The notes: generated by a model from the sequence alone, not told the origin. A stretch of 64,000 bases of DNA from Falsirhodobacter sp051195255 (GCF_051195255.1 NZ_JBNJLK010000004.1:203904-267903), one strand, 5' to 3'. Shown: positions 49,386 through 58,713, numbered from the stretch's first letter. Program-made: numbers and translations.

Positions 49386-49472
49386 TCAGCCCTGCGAAGC
49401 GGCAGAATGCCAGCAACGTCGCAGGGCACCCGTGGGACCGGAGCGGTCATGGCGATTGATCTTATGATGCAT
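49386..49472 (-). CDS. Short leader-like ORF, 28 aa
   Basis: ATG 49472 has a near-perfect ribosome site (AAAGGAGGG). The peptide is MHHKINRHDRSGPTGALRRC and then seven-odd residues to TGA 49386. It is 81 bases upstream of the DUF1127-like gene on the same strand. It may be a small protein or a leader controlling the downstream gene. Confidence 0.4.
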   Translation of the reverse strand: MHHKINRHDRSGPTGALRRCWHSAASQG

Positions 49473-49510
49473 CTGACCCTCCTTTCTCGCATGGGGCGGA
49501 TTCGCGTTTT

Positions 49511-49560
49511 CCATCACGCGGGCGTGATGGGCAGGGTTCTGCGTTCCCTGCCCACCTTTT
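49511..49560. terminator. Two back-to-back hairpins past the pyruvate carboxylase gene
   Basis: CCATCACG / CGTGATGG (49511-49530) touches GGGCAGGG / CCCTGCCC (49529-49553). On the plus strand the second is followed by ACCTTTT. On the minus strand they lie about 30 bases past the pyc stop and may end that transcript. Confidence 0.5.
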
Positions 49561-49591
49561 GTCAACACAGAAATGCACGTTCAGGTTGGGT

Positions 49592-52500
49592 TCATTCCAG
49601 TTCGACCAGAAGGTCCTTCGCGTCGATCTGCGCGCCTTGGGTGACGTGGACGGCCTTCACGGTGGCGGCGCGGTCGGCGTGCAGCGCGGTTTCCATCTTC
49701 ATTGCCTCGATCGTCAGCAGCAGATCGCCCGCGTTTACTGCCTGCCCCGCCGTCACGGCCACGGCCGCCACCGATCCGGGCATGGGCGCACCGACGTGGT
49801 TCGGGTTGCCCGCTTCCGCGCGCGGCCGTGCGGTCTTGGCGGCGGCGGCGCGGTTGGCAACGCGGATCACGCGGGGCTGGCCGTTCAGCTCGAAGAACAC
49901 GCGCACGTCGCCTTCCTCCGTCGTCTCGCCCACGGTCTGAAGGCGGATTTCCAGCGTCTTGCCGGGATCGATCTCGGCCACGATCTCCTCCCCCGCCTCC
50001 ATCCCGTAGAAGAAGGTGCGGGTGGGCAGAACGCGGACGGGGCCGTAGGTCCGTTGCCGCTTGAAGAAGTCGGTGAAGACCTGCGGATACATCACGTAGC
50101 CGTTCAGATCCTCATCGCTCAGCGCGACCTCCTCGTCCTCTTCCGACAGGTCCGCGACCAGCTTTGCCCGCACGGCCGCAAGGTCGACGGGCGGCAGATG
50201 CGTGCCGGGCCGTTCGGTGGAGGGCTGCGCGCCCTTCAGGACCTTCCTCGTGATCCCCTCGGGCCAGCCGCCATGGGGCTGGCCAAGGTTGCCCTTCAGC
50301 ATGTCCACGACGCTGTCGGGGAAGCTGACATCGACGGCCGGATCCTCCACCTGCGCGCGCGTCAGGCCCTGCGCCACCATCATCAGCGCCATGTCGCCCA
50401 CCACCTTGGAACTGGGGGTGACCTTCACGATGTCGCCGAACATCCGGTTGGCGTCGGCATAGGCTTCGGCCACCTCGTGCCACCGCTCCTCCAGCCCCAT
50501 CGATCGCGCCTGCGCCTTGAGGTTGGTGAACTGGCCCCCCGGCATCTCGTGCAGCCAGACTTCGGACGCGGGGGCCTGCATCCCGCTTTCGAACGCCGCG
50601 TATTGCCCGCGCACCGCTTCCCAATAGTTGGAGATTTCGCGGATCGCGGCCACGTCCAGCCCCGTGTCACGCTCGGTGTGGCGCAGTGCTTCCACGATGG
50701 ACCCCAAGGGCGGCTGCGACGTTCCGCCCGAAAACGCATCCATCGCGGCGTCCACCGCGTCCACCCCCGCCTCGGCCGCGGCCAGGATCGTGGCGCCACC
50801 AAGGCCGCCCGTGTCATGGGTGTGGAAGTGGATGGGCAGGCCCACCTCCTCTTTCAACGCGCGGATCAGCACGCGGGCGGCGGCGGGCTTCAGCACGCCC
50901 GCCATGTCCTTCACGCCCAGCATATGCGCGCCGGCATCACGCAGGCTGCGGGCGAGGCCCACGTAATGGTTCAGGTCGTACTTCGCCCGGTCGGGGTCCA
51001 GGATGTCCCCGGTGTAGCAGAGGGTGCCTTCGCAGACCTTCCCCGCCCCGATCACCGCGTCCATTGCGACGCGCATGTTCTCCACCCAGTTCAGGCTGTC
51101 GAACACGCGGAACACGTCCACGCCCGAAGCCGCCGCCTGCGCCACGAAGGCCTGCACCACGTTGTCGGGATAGTTGGTGTAGCCCACCCCGTTCGACGCG
51201 CGCAGCAGCATCTGCGTCATCACGTTGGGCAGGCGGTCGCGGATGTCGCGCAGGCGTTGCCACGGATCCTCTTGCAGGAAACGATACGCCACGTCGAAGG
51301 TGGCCCCGCCCCAGCATTCCACGCTGAAGAGCCCGCCCATGTTCGCGGCATAGGCCGGCGTCACGCGCACCATGTCGATGGACCGCATTCGCGTGGCCAG
51401 CAGCGACTGGTGCCCGTCCCGCATCGTGGTGTCGGTGATCAGCAGCCGCTTCTGCGCCAGCATCCAGTCCGCCACGGCCTGCGGTCCGTCGCGTTCCAGC
51501 AGGGTGCGGGTGCCGGGCTGCGGCTCCCCTTTCGGGGCGGGCGGGCGCGTGTCGCGCAGGCTGGCGGCGGGGCGGGAACGTCCGGCGGTTTCGGGATGCC
51601 CGTTCACCGTGATGTCGGCGATGTAGGTCAGGATCTTCGTCGCGCGGTCCTGGCGGCGGGAAAACTGGAACAGCTCCGGCGTCGTATCGATGAACTTGGT
51701 GGTGTAGGTGTTCGACAGGAAGGTCGGGTGTTTCAGCAGGTTGATGACGAAGTCGATGTTGGTGCTGACGCCGCGGATGCGGAATTCGCGCAGCGCGCGG
51801 TCCATGCGGGCGATGGCCAGGTCCGGCGTCTGCGCCCAGGCCGTGACCTTCACGAGAAGGGAGTCGTAATACCGCGTGACCACCGACCCTGAATAGGCCG
51901 TGCCCCCGTCCAGCCGGATGCCGTTGCCCGTGGCGCTGCGATAGGCGGTGATGCGGCCGTAATCGGGGATGAAGTTGTTCTGCGGATCCTCCGTCGTGAC
52001 GCGGCACTGCACCGCGTGGCCCGACAGGGTGATGTCCTCCTGCCGCGCCGCGCCCGTCGCCTCGGCCAGGGTGGCGCCTTCGGTGATGCGGATCTGGGCC
52101 TGCACGATGTCGATGCCGGTCACTTCTTCCGTGACGGTGTGTTCGACCTGAACGCGCGGGTTCACCTCTATGAAGTAGAACTGGCCCGAGTCCATGTCCA
52201 TCAGGAACTCCACCGTGCCGGCGCATTGGTACCCGACATGGGCGCAGATGCGGCGGCCCAGGTCGCAGACCTCGGCCCGCTGGGCGTCGGTCAGGTAGGG
52301 GGCGGGCGCGCGTTCGACGACCTTCTGGTTGCGCCGCTGCACGGTGCAGTCGCGTTCATACAGGTGGAAGATGTTGCCGTGACTGTCGCCAAGGATCTGC
52401 ACCTCCACATGCCGGGCGCGCAGGATCATCTTTTCCAGATACCCCTCGCCGTTGCCAAAGGCCGCCTCCGCTTCGCGCCGGCCTTCGCGCACCTTCTCGA

Positions 52501-53041
52501 TCAGCTCCTCGGGGTTGTTCACGGGGCGCATCCCGCGACCGCCGCCCCCCCATGACGCCTTCAGCATCAGGGGATAGCCGATCTCGGCCGCCTCGGCCTT
52601 GATCGTGTCCCAGTCCTCCCCCAGAACGGCGGTCGCGGGGATCACGGGCACCCCCGCCTCCACCGCCACGCGGCGGGCGCTGGCCTTGTCGCCCAAGGCG
52701 CGCATCGTCTCCGCCTTGGGCCCGATGAAGGCGATGCCGGCCGCGGCGCAGGCCTCCACGAAGTCGGGGTTTTCGGACAGAAGGCCATAGCCGGGATGGA
52801 TCGCGTCCGCGCCCGACATCTTCGCCACGCGGAGGATCTCCGGAATGCTCAGATACGCGCCCACCGGCGACAGGCCCTCCCCGATCCGGTACGCCTCGTC
52901 GGCCTTGAAACGGTGCAGGCCCAGCTTGTCTTCCTCGGCGTAGACGGCCACGGTCCGCTTGCCCATCTCGGTCGCCGCGCGCATCACGCGGATCGCGATC
53001 TCGCCCCGGTTCGCAACAAGGATCTTCTGGAAAGTCGGCAT
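49592..53041 (-). CDS. pyc: Pyruvate carboxylase
   Basis: 1149 aa, the full length of the single-chain enzyme. Order: biotin carboxylase domain (LVANRGEIAIRVMRAA; KASWGGGGRGMRPV; EVNPRVQVEHTVTEE), carboxyltransferase domain (ITDTTMRDGHQSLLATRMRS; HTHDTGG), tetramerisation/PYC_OADA region, and C-terminal biotinyl domain with Lys in IEAMKMETALH. It makes oxaloacetate from pyruvate, bicarbonate and ATP to refill the TCA cycle, needed here because Entner-Doudoroff carbon enters as pyruvate. Transcribed alone. Confidence 0.97.
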   Translation of the reverse strand: MPTFQKILVANRGEIAIRVMRAATEMGKRTVAVYAEEDKLGLHRFKADEAYRIGEGLSPVGAYLSIPEILRVAKMSGADAIHPGYGLLSENPDFVEACAAAGIAFIGPKAETMRALGDKASARRVAVEAGVPVIPATAVLGEDWDTIKAEAAEIGYPLMLKASWGGGGRGMRPVNNPEELIEKVREGRREAEAAFGNGEGYLEKMILRARHVEVQILGDSHGNIFHLYERDCTVQRRNQKVVERAPAPYLTDAQRAEVCDLGRRICAHVGYQCAGTVEFLMDMDSGQFYFIEVNPRVQVEHTVTEEVTGIDIVQAQIRITEGATLAEATGAARQEDITLSGHAVQCRVTTEDPQNNFIPDYGRITAYRSATGNGIRLDGGTAYSGSVVTRYYDSLLVKVTAWAQTPDLAIARMDRALREFRIRGVSTNIDFVINLLKHPTFLSNTYTTKFIDTTPELFQFSRRQDRATKILTYIADITVNGHPETAGRSRPAASLRDTRPPAPKGEPQPGTRTLLERDGPQAVADWMLAQKRLLITDTTMRDGHQSLLATRMRSIDMVRVTPAYAANMGGLFSVECWGGATFDVAYRFLQEDPWQRLRDIRDRLPNVMTQMLLRASNGVGYTNYPDNVVQAFVAQAAASGVDVFRVFDSLNWVENMRVAMDAVIGAGKVCEGTLCYTGDILDPDRAKYDLNHYVGLARSLRDAGAHMLGVKDMAGVLKPAAARVLIRALKEEVGLPIHFHTHDTGGLGGATILAAAEAGVDAVDAAMDAFSGGTSQPPLGSIVEALRHTERDTGLDVAAIREISNYWEAVRGQYAAFESGMQAPASEVWLHEMPGGQFTNLKAQARSMGLEERWHEVAEAYADANRMFGDIVKVTPSSKVVGDMALMMVAQGLTRAQVEDPAVDVSFPDSVVDMLKGNLGQPHGGWPEGITRKVLKGAQPSTERPGTHLPPVDLAAVRAKLVADLSEEDEEVALSDEDLNGYVMYPQVFTDFFKRQRTYGPVRVLPTRTFFYGMEAGEEIVAEIDPGKTLEIRLQTVGETTEEGDVRVFFELNGQPRVIRVANRAAAAKTARPRAEAGNPNHVGAPMPGSVAAVAVTAGQAVNAGDLLLTIEAMKMETALHADRAATVKAVHVTQGAQIDAKDLLVELE

Positions 53042-53067
53042 GCGGACAGCTCCCCGATGGATGTGGG

Positions 53068-53100
53068 GGAAAGCCGCCCGAACGCTGCGGGCGGCTTTCC
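53068..53100. terminator. Strong hairpin between the SDR and pyruvate carboxylase genes
   Basis: Perfect 13-bp stem GGAAAGCCGCCCG / CGGGCGGCTTTCC with a 7-base loop. It ends the minus-strand dld-SDR transcript before pyc. Confidence 0.7.
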
Positions 53101-53154
53101 CTTCATGACGCTAGCATCATCCCGCGTTGCACGAACAGCGGGAAGTTTCGGGGC

Positions 53155-53946
53155 CTAGCTGAACTGGATGCCGCCATCGATCATGATCGACTGCCCGGTC
53201 ATGTAGTCGCTGTCCGGCGAGGCGAGGTAGGACACGAGCTTGGCCACATCCTCGGGCACGGACACCCGGCCCAGATGGATGCTTTCGGAATATTTCTTCA
53301 ACGCCTCGCCGCGCTGCATCCCTTCCTCGGCCGCCAGCTTCTGGTCGATCAAGTCCCACATGGCGGTGCCGACGATGCCCGGGCAATAGGCGTTGACGGT
53401 GATGCCGTGCTTGGCCCATTCCATCGCGGCCCCCTGCGTCAGACCCCGCACGCCCCATTTCGACGCCGAATAATGCGACAGCAGCGCAAAGGGCCGATAC
53501 GCCACGATGGAGGCCGCGCCGATGATCTTGCCGCCCCCGCCCTGCGCGATCATCTGGCGCGCGGCTTCGGTATAGCACAGGAACACGCCGCGCAGGTTCA
53601 CGGCCATGACGTGGTCCCATTCTTCCACGTCCATCTCCAGCAGCGATGTGACGCGGGCGATCCCGGCATTTGCGACCATGACGTTCAGGCGGCCGTGGTC
53701 GGCGACGGTCTTGGCCACCATCTCCTTCACCTGCGCGGCGTCCGACACGTCGGCCAGCGCGGTGGTGACCTTGCGGCCGCTGGCGCGGATCTCCTCGGCG
53801 GTGGCCTCCAGCATCTCGGCGTTCTGCGACACGTCGTTCAGCGCCAGATCGTGCCCGTCCGCGGCCAGCCGTTCGGCGATGGCCTTTCCGATGCCGCGCC
53901 CCGCGCCCGTGACCAGCGCCGTGGATGATGAAACCGTGGTGACCAT
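53155..53946 (-). CDS. SDR-family dehydrogenase, diacetyl reductase/butanediol dehydrogenase-like
   Basis: 263 aa from ATG 53946 behind GAGAGGAG. SDR features: TGAGRGIGKAIAERLAADGH, VANAGIA (usual NNAG changed to ANAG), and catalytic Ser-Tyr-Lys in IGAASIVAYRPFALLSHYSA then SKWG. The late block PGIVGTAMWDLIDQKL fits acetoin/diacetyl or 2,3-butanediol dehydrogenases, though polyol substrates are possible. It follows the D-lactate dehydrogenase gene by 82 bases on the same strand. Confidence 0.82.
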   Translation of the reverse strand: MVTTVSSSTALVTGAGRGIGKAIAERLAADGHDLALNDVSQNAEMLEATAEEIRASGRKVTTALADVSDAAQVKEMVAKTVADHGRLNVMVANAGIARVTSLLEMDVEEWDHVMAVNLRGVFLCYTEAARQMIAQGGGGKIIGAASIVAYRPFALLSHYSASKWGVRGLTQGAAMEWAKHGITVNAYCPGIVGTAMWDLIDQKLAAEEGMQRGEALKKYSESIHLGRVSVPEDVAKLVSYLASPDSDYMTGQSIMIDGGIQFS

Positions 53947-54028
53947 GATGTGCTCCTCTCCCATAAGGGGCTCCTCCGGCCCCCGGGGAAAGGCTAGCCG
54001 CTTCCGGCGCGCAGGGGGTAGTAGCACC

Positions 54029-55672
54029 CTAATACGGGTGTCGATGACGGGGTGTCTTGCCGATTCCGGGGTTGAAGCAGTTGGTCGGATCCAGTGCGGC
54101 GTAATGCGCGGCCAAGGCGGGCTTGGCCTTGTACAGATGCCCGACATTGTGTTCGGCCGGATACTCCGCACCCCGCGCGTCCAGCCGTTCCAGCATCGCC
54201 CCCTTCAAGGCCGCCGCATCCGCGCCCTTCTTCAACACGTAATCCTGATGCAGCACATGGCACAGGAAGTGGCCGTAATAGATCTTCTGTTCGACCTGCG
54301 CGTCGAGTTCGGGGGGAAGACGCTCGAACCATTCCTCGTCGTTGCGGCGCAGCGCGATGTCGAGGGCGAGGATCTCTCCGCTTTGATGCACGGCGCCGTA
54401 ACGGACTGCGGCCCCGGCGGCGGCGAAGCGGTGCAGCATGGCCTTCGCACCTTCGTTCTTGTCGCACAGGAACCAGCCCGGCCCGACCGTGTCCGTCAGG
54501 ATGGCTTCGGTCTGCGCGGCCGTCTCGCCCGACACCTTCAGGATCAGGTGATGTTCGTACCGCGCGCGGAAGTCCAGCATCCGGCGGGGCAGCGGTTCGG
54601 GCAGCAGGCGGGACAGGCCCTGAAGCACGCGGTCTGTCAGCCCTTTCGGCAGCCGCGCGTCCAGCGCGCCCTTCAGCGCGAAAAAACGCGGCAAACGGTC
54701 CGTGCCCAGCCAGTGGATCATCAGGACCGTGTCCTTGCCATAGCGGTGGGTGATGTCGAAACAGTCGCGGTGCAGGTATTCGCCGCTGACCGGCAGTTCG
54801 GGCAGTTCGGTCAGCAGGCGGCGGCGCAGGTCGGTCAGGGCCGCCGTGTCGTTGGTGCCGATGTAGTAGATGCGCTCCCCCGCCTTGGCTGCGAAAGTAT
54901 CAAGACGCACGGCAAAGACCGCGACTTTGCCCGCAGAACCCGACGCCTCGTGCAGCCCGCGCGGGTCGGCGTTGAAGCGCGCCGGCGTGGCGGCGGTCAC
55001 GTCGCGCACCCGTTCGGCATAATCGTGGTCCGAGGCACGGCCGGCCTGATGCACCGGCCCGATCTCCCCCCGGTCCAGACGGTCCAGCATCTCCTCGGGC
55101 GTGTCGCCAAGGTCGATGCCCAGATGGTTGACCAGACGCAGCACCCCGTCCGCCCCCACCTGCGCGAACAAGGCGCATTCGGTATAGGACGGCCCCCGTC
55201 GCACCAGCGCGCCGCCGGAGTTGTTGCACACGCCCCCCACGATCGACGCACCAAGGCAGGAGGACCCGATCACGGAATGCGGCGTCCGCCCCTCTTTCGC
55301 CAGCAGCCGTTCCAACGTGTAAAGCGTCCCGCCCGGCAGGCTGAGGATCTGGCGCCCGCCGTTCAGCAGGTGAATCCGGTCCAGCCGCAGGGTGGAGAGG
55401 ATGACCACCGGCCGGTCGTACTCGCCCTTGGGCGTGGACCCTTCCGTCAGCCCGGTGTTCGCCGCCTGAAGGATGATGATGGCCCCCGCCTCCACCGCCG
55501 CCTGAAGCACGGCCCACATCTCGCGCAGCGTGCCGGGGATCACGACGGCCGCCGCCTCCCCCTCGCCGGACCGGAAGCCCTTGCGGAACCGCTCGGTTGC
55601 GTGGGGTTCGGTCAGACAGTGGCGCGGGCCCACGATGTCGGTCAGGCGTCGGATCAGGCTGTCACGCGGCAT
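54029..55672 (-). CDS. dld: Respiratory (quinone) D-lactate dehydrogenase
   Basis: 547 aa. FAD-binding front AAVVIPGTLREMWAVLQAAV and IIILQAANTGLTEGSTP, then SVIGSSCLGASIVGGVCNNS, and the membrane/cap domain typical of Dld (EYLHRDCFDITHRYGKDTV; YEHHLILKVSG), ending LDPTNCFNPGIGKT. It oxidises D-lactate to pyruvate and reduces quinone at the inner membrane. Its start faces a 26-bp palindrome shared with the divergent VOC operon. Confidence 0.93.
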   Translation of the reverse strand: MPRDSLIRRLTDIVGPRHCLTEPHATERFRKGFRSGEGEAAAVVIPGTLREMWAVLQAAVEAGAIIILQAANTGLTEGSTPKGEYDRPVVILSTLRLDRIHLLNGGRQILSLPGGTLYTLERLLAKEGRTPHSVIGSSCLGASIVGGVCNNSGGALVRRGPSYTECALFAQVGADGVLRLVNHLGIDLGDTPEEMLDRLDRGEIGPVHQAGRASDHDYAERVRDVTAATPARFNADPRGLHEASGSAGKVAVFAVRLDTFAAKAGERIYYIGTNDTAALTDLRRRLLTELPELPVSGEYLHRDCFDITHRYGKDTVLMIHWLGTDRLPRFFALKGALDARLPKGLTDRVLQGLSRLLPEPLPRRMLDFRARYEHHLILKVSGETAAQTEAILTDTVGPGWFLCDKNEGAKAMLHRFAAAGAAVRYGAVHQSGEILALDIALRRNDEEWFERLPPELDAQVEQKIYYGHFLCHVLHQDYVLKKGADAAALKGAMLERLDARGAEYPAEHNVGHLYKAKPALAAHYAALDPTNCFNPGIGKTPRHRHPY

Positions 55673-55721
55673 CGGTCATCTCTCCCCTTGATCGCGATCA
55701 GCATAATTTGTCTACGACTTT

Positions 55722-55747
55722 GCGGGTAGTATGCGCATAATACCCGC
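55722..55747. promoter_or_regulatory. 26-bp near-perfect palindrome in a divergent promoter region
   Basis: Arms GCGGGTA / TACCCGC surround a central ATGCGCAT; only one base pair is mismatched over 13 positions per arm. It lies between dld and the divergent VOC gene and is a strong candidate operator. Confidence 0.65.
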
Positions 55748-55800
55748 AGCCTGCTTTCCACGTCTAACATCGATCCCATATGAGAATGAGGAGGAGACGC

Positions 55801-56196
55801 TTGGCAAAATTCGTGCACAGCATGATCCGGGTTCTGGACGAGGCGCGATCCGTCGCCTTCTACGACCGCGCCTTCGGGCTGAAGGTCACGGACCGGATCG
55901 AGTTCGACGACTTCGTGCTGATCTACCTGTCGAACGCCGAGAATGCGTTCGAGCTGGAGCTGACCATCAACAAGGGCCAGACCGACCCCTACGATCCCGG
56001 CAAGGGCTATGGCCACGCCGCCTTCGTGGTGGAGGATGTGGACGCCGAGCATGCGCGGTTCGAGGCGGAGGGGCTGTCGCCGCGCAAGCTTGTCGATTTC
56101 CAGCATGAAGGGCGCACGCTGGCGAGGTTCTTCTTCGTGCAGGATCCCGACGGCTATCAGATCGAGGTGATCGGACGCGGAGGACGGTTCGGCTGA
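55801..56196 (+). CDS. VOC-family (glyoxalase I-like) protein
   Basis: 131 aa. TTG 55801 has AGGAGGAGA just upstream, better than the ATG at 55780, which lies on that ribosome site. Glyoxalase I layout: HSMIRVLDEARSVAFYDRAF, FELELTINKG with metal Glu, GYGHAAFVVEDVDAEHARFE and the final FVQDPDGYQIEVI with the catalytic Glu. It may detoxify methylglyoxal with glutathione, fitting the D-lactate dehydrogenase across the divergent promoter. First gene of the VOC/G2DH3/GMC operon. Confidence 0.82.
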   Translation: MAKFVHSMIRVLDEARSVAFYDRAFGLKVTDRIEFDDFVLIYLSNAENAFELELTINKGQTDPYDPGKGYGHAAFVVEDVDAEHARFEAEGLSPRKLVDFQHEGRTLARFFFVQDPDGYQIEVIGRGGRFG

Positions 56197-56244
56197 GGAC
56201 GTGACGCGGCCTGTGGAGGGGCCGCGCGAATGGGAGGAGAGATC

Positions 56245-56760
56245 ATGGACATGACGCAAAGCCTGCCTTCGGGCAGCGCGTCCTCGGTCGCCGTATCGAC
56301 GGTCGCCGACGACAACTACAAACGCATCCCGATCGGCCTTGAACGGGGATCGGGGTCGCGCAAGCTGCTGGCGCGGATGCTGCGGGTGATGTTCCCGCAC
56401 CCGCAGATCAGCGACGGCCCCTACATCCGGTCGGCGGAAGCGGTGCTGAACATGGCCTGCGAAAAGCCCGGCCGACAGGTGGCCTTCGCCGCCGCCATCC
56501 AGGACCTGATGAACCTGAAGTTCGAGGAGATGGACGACGCCACAGCGCTGGAGCATCTGCGCCGCATGCAGGGGCACGACTTCTTCACGCAGGTGCAGGG
56601 TTCGGCCCTGCTGGCCTTCTATGACGATCCGGAGGTGTGGGACGCGCTGGGCTATGAAGGGCCCAGCTTCGACAAGGGCGGCTACGTGAACCGGGGGTTC
56701 GACGACCTGGATTGGCTGCCCGACCCGCGGATCGAGGAATATCAGGGGGATGACGCATGA
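56245..56760 (+). CDS. Gluconate 2-dehydrogenase subunit 3-like protein
   Basis: 171 aa from ATG 56245 behind GGGAGGAGAG. The middle (KLLARMLRVMFPHPQISDGP; FAAAIQDLMNLKFEEMDDAT) and VWDALGYEGPSFDKGGYVNR match the small subunit that accompanies GMC-type membrane dehydrogenases. That subunit usually carries a Tat signal; none is visible here (no twin Arg at the N-terminus). It overlaps the GMC gene by four bases. Confidence 0.78.
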   Translation: MDMTQSLPSGSASSVAVSTVADDNYKRIPIGLERGSGSRKLLARMLRVMFPHPQISDGPYIRSAEAVLNMACEKPGRQVAFAAAIQDLMNLKFEEMDDATALEHLRRMQGHDFFTQVQGSALLAFYDDPEVWDALGYEGPSFDKGGYVNRGFDDLDWLPDPRIEEYQGDDA

Positions 56761-58322
56761 CACAGATCGCACAGGACGAACCCGCCGTCGTCATCATCGG
56801 ATCGGGCGCGGGCGGCGGCACGCTGGCCTATGAACTGACAAGGCAGGGCATTCCCTGCGTGGTGCTGGAAGCCGGCCCCTACCTGAAGAACGAGGATTAC
56901 GAGAACGACGAATGGAAGGCCTTCCACCAGATGGCCTGGCTCGACCCGCGCACGACTTCCGGTTCCTGGCGCATCGCGAAGGACTTTCCCGCCCTGCCCG
57001 CCTGGATCGTGAAGGCCGTGGGTGGCACCACGACGCATTGGTCCGGCGCCACCCCCCGCTTCAAGGACCACGAGTTCAAGGCCCTGTCCACCTATGGCAA
57101 GGTAGAGGGCGCGAACCTGCTGGACTGGCCCATCACCCTGGCCGAGATGGAACCCTATTACGACCGGGCCGAGATCGCGATGGGATCGACCCACCGCCAT
57201 GGCCGCAAGGCGCTGCCGGCCAACAACAACTACAAGGTGTTCGCCAACGGGGCGGAGCGGGTCGGCTACAAGATGTACGCCACCGGCCCCTACGCCACGA
57301 ACGCCGAACCCTATGACGGACGTCCCGCCTCGGTTCAGGACGGCTTCAACTTCCAGGGCGACAAGAGCGGGGCGAAATGGTCCATCATGGTGCGGGAGAT
57401 CCCGCGCGCGCTGGAGACGGGGCTTCTGGACCTGCGGCCCGACAGCCATGCCGTGCGGATCACGCATGACGCATCGGGCAAGGCGGACGCGGTGATCTAT
57501 GCCGACAAGGACGGACATCTGCACCGTCAGGCCGCGCGCGTCGTCTGCGTGGCCGGCAACTCGATCGAGACGCCGCGCCTGCTGCTTCTGTCCGACAGCT
57601 CCCGCTTCCCGAAGGGGCTGGCGAACGGGTCGGACCAGGTGGGCCGCAATTACATGCGGCACATGACGGGATCGGTCTATGCCCGCTTTGACAAGCCGGT
57701 GCGCATGTATCGCGGGGAAACCATGGCCGGCCTGATCGCGGACGAGGCCAAGCACGACCCGTCGCGCGGCTTCGTGGGCGGCTTCTACATGGAAACGATC
57801 TCCCTCGGGCCGGCCTTCCTTGCGGCCTTTGCGGAACCGGGTGCGTGGGGGCCCGAGTTTGCCGAGATCATGAACGCCTATGCCAACACCGCCGGCATGT
57901 GGATCGTGGGCGAGGACATGCCGCAGGAAACGAACCGCATCACCCTGTCCGACAAGGTGCGCGACCAGTGGGACATCCCGGTTGCCAACGTGCATTTCGA
58001 CGACCACCCGAACGACGTCGCGATGCGCGAATACGGCTATGGCCGGGCCGAGGCGATCTATGGCGCGGTGGGTGCCATCGGGCATCACCGCACGCCGCCC
58101 TACCCCTCGACCCACAACCTCGGCACCTGCCGGATGAGCGAGCGGCCGGAAGACGGCGTCTGCGACCGCAACGGCCGGGCGCATGAGGTGGAGAACCTCT
58201 TCATCTCGGACGGGTCGCAGATGACGACGGGGGCAGCGGCGAACCCGACGCTGACCATCGTGGCGCTGGCGATGCGGCAGGCCGACCATCTGGCCGGCGA
58301 ACTGAAGCGCGGCAACCTGTAA
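56757..58322 (+). CDS. GMC-family FAD oxidoreductase
   Basis: 521 aa. FAD-binding start VVIIGSGAGGGTLAYELTRQ, then VGGTTTHWSGATPRF, CVAGNSIETPRLLLLS, and the C-terminal active region HNLGTCRM and NPTLTIVALAMRQADH. It resembles the large flavoprotein of gluconate 2-dehydrogenase-type complexes that oxidise sugars or sugar acids. No cytochrome c subunit gene follows and neither subunit has an export signal, so the electron acceptor and location are unclear. Confidence 0.87.
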   Translation: MTQIAQDEPAVVIIGSGAGGGTLAYELTRQGIPCVVLEAGPYLKNEDYENDEWKAFHQMAWLDPRTTSGSWRIAKDFPALPAWIVKAVGGTTTHWSGATPRFKDHEFKALSTYGKVEGANLLDWPITLAEMEPYYDRAEIAMGSTHRHGRKALPANNNYKVFANGAERVGYKMYATGPYATNAEPYDGRPASVQDGFNFQGDKSGAKWSIMVREIPRALETGLLDLRPDSHAVRITHDASGKADAVIYADKDGHLHRQAARVVCVAGNSIETPRLLLLSDSSRFPKGLANGSDQVGRNYMRHMTGSVYARFDKPVRMYRGETMAGLIADEAKHDPSRGFVGGFYMETISLGPAFLAAFAEPGAWGPEFAEIMNAYANTAGMWIVGEDMPQETNRITLSDKVRDQWDIPVANVHFDDHPNDVAMREYGYGRAEAIYGAVGAIGHHRTPPYPSTHNLGTCRMSERPEDGVCDRNGRAHEVENLFISDGSQMTTGAAANPTLTIVALAMRQADHLAGELKRGNL

Positions 58323-58341
58323 GCGGAAGGGGACGATCGCG

Positions 58342-58713
58342 ATGTGCAGGGTTTTCATCGGCGCCGACCCGCAGCTTTGGGAAAGCCAGACCCGTTCCAT
58401 CCGCATGGACGGGATGGTCACCAGCGTGCGGCTGGAAAACATGTTCTGGACCGTGCTGGAGGAGATCGCGGTGCGGGACGACATGAACGTGCCGCAACTG
58501 CTTCACCAACTGTACAACGAGTCCATCGACGAGGGGCATGATCTGGGCAACTTCACCTCGTTCCTGCGGGTGTGCTGTCTGCGGTTCATCGATTTGCGAC
58601 TGAAGGGTCTGCTGCGCGACGGGACGGACGCGCTGCCGGCCGAACGGATCCTGAAGATCGAGGCGGAAAAGCGGTTGCTGCGCGCCCGCCCCGCACCCGG
58701 CCGCCCCAATTGA
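58342..58713 (+). CDS. Ribbon-helix-helix (RHH_4) domain protein
   Basis: 123 aa. SIRMDGMVTSVRLENMFWTV is the strand and first helix of the alphaproteobacterial RHH_4 family, then NVPQLLHQLYNESIDEGHDL and FLRVCCLRFIDLRL. This family is probably DNA-binding through the ribbon; targets are unknown. It comes 19 bases after the GMC gene and may regulate it, but RHH_4 genes are common as single copies. Confidence 0.82.
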   Translation: MCRVFIGADPQLWESQTRSIRMDGMVTSVRLENMFWTVLEEIAVRDDMNVPQLLHQLYNESIDEGHDLGNFTSFLRVCCLRFIDLRLKGLLRDGTDALPAERILKIEAEKRLLRARPAPGRPN

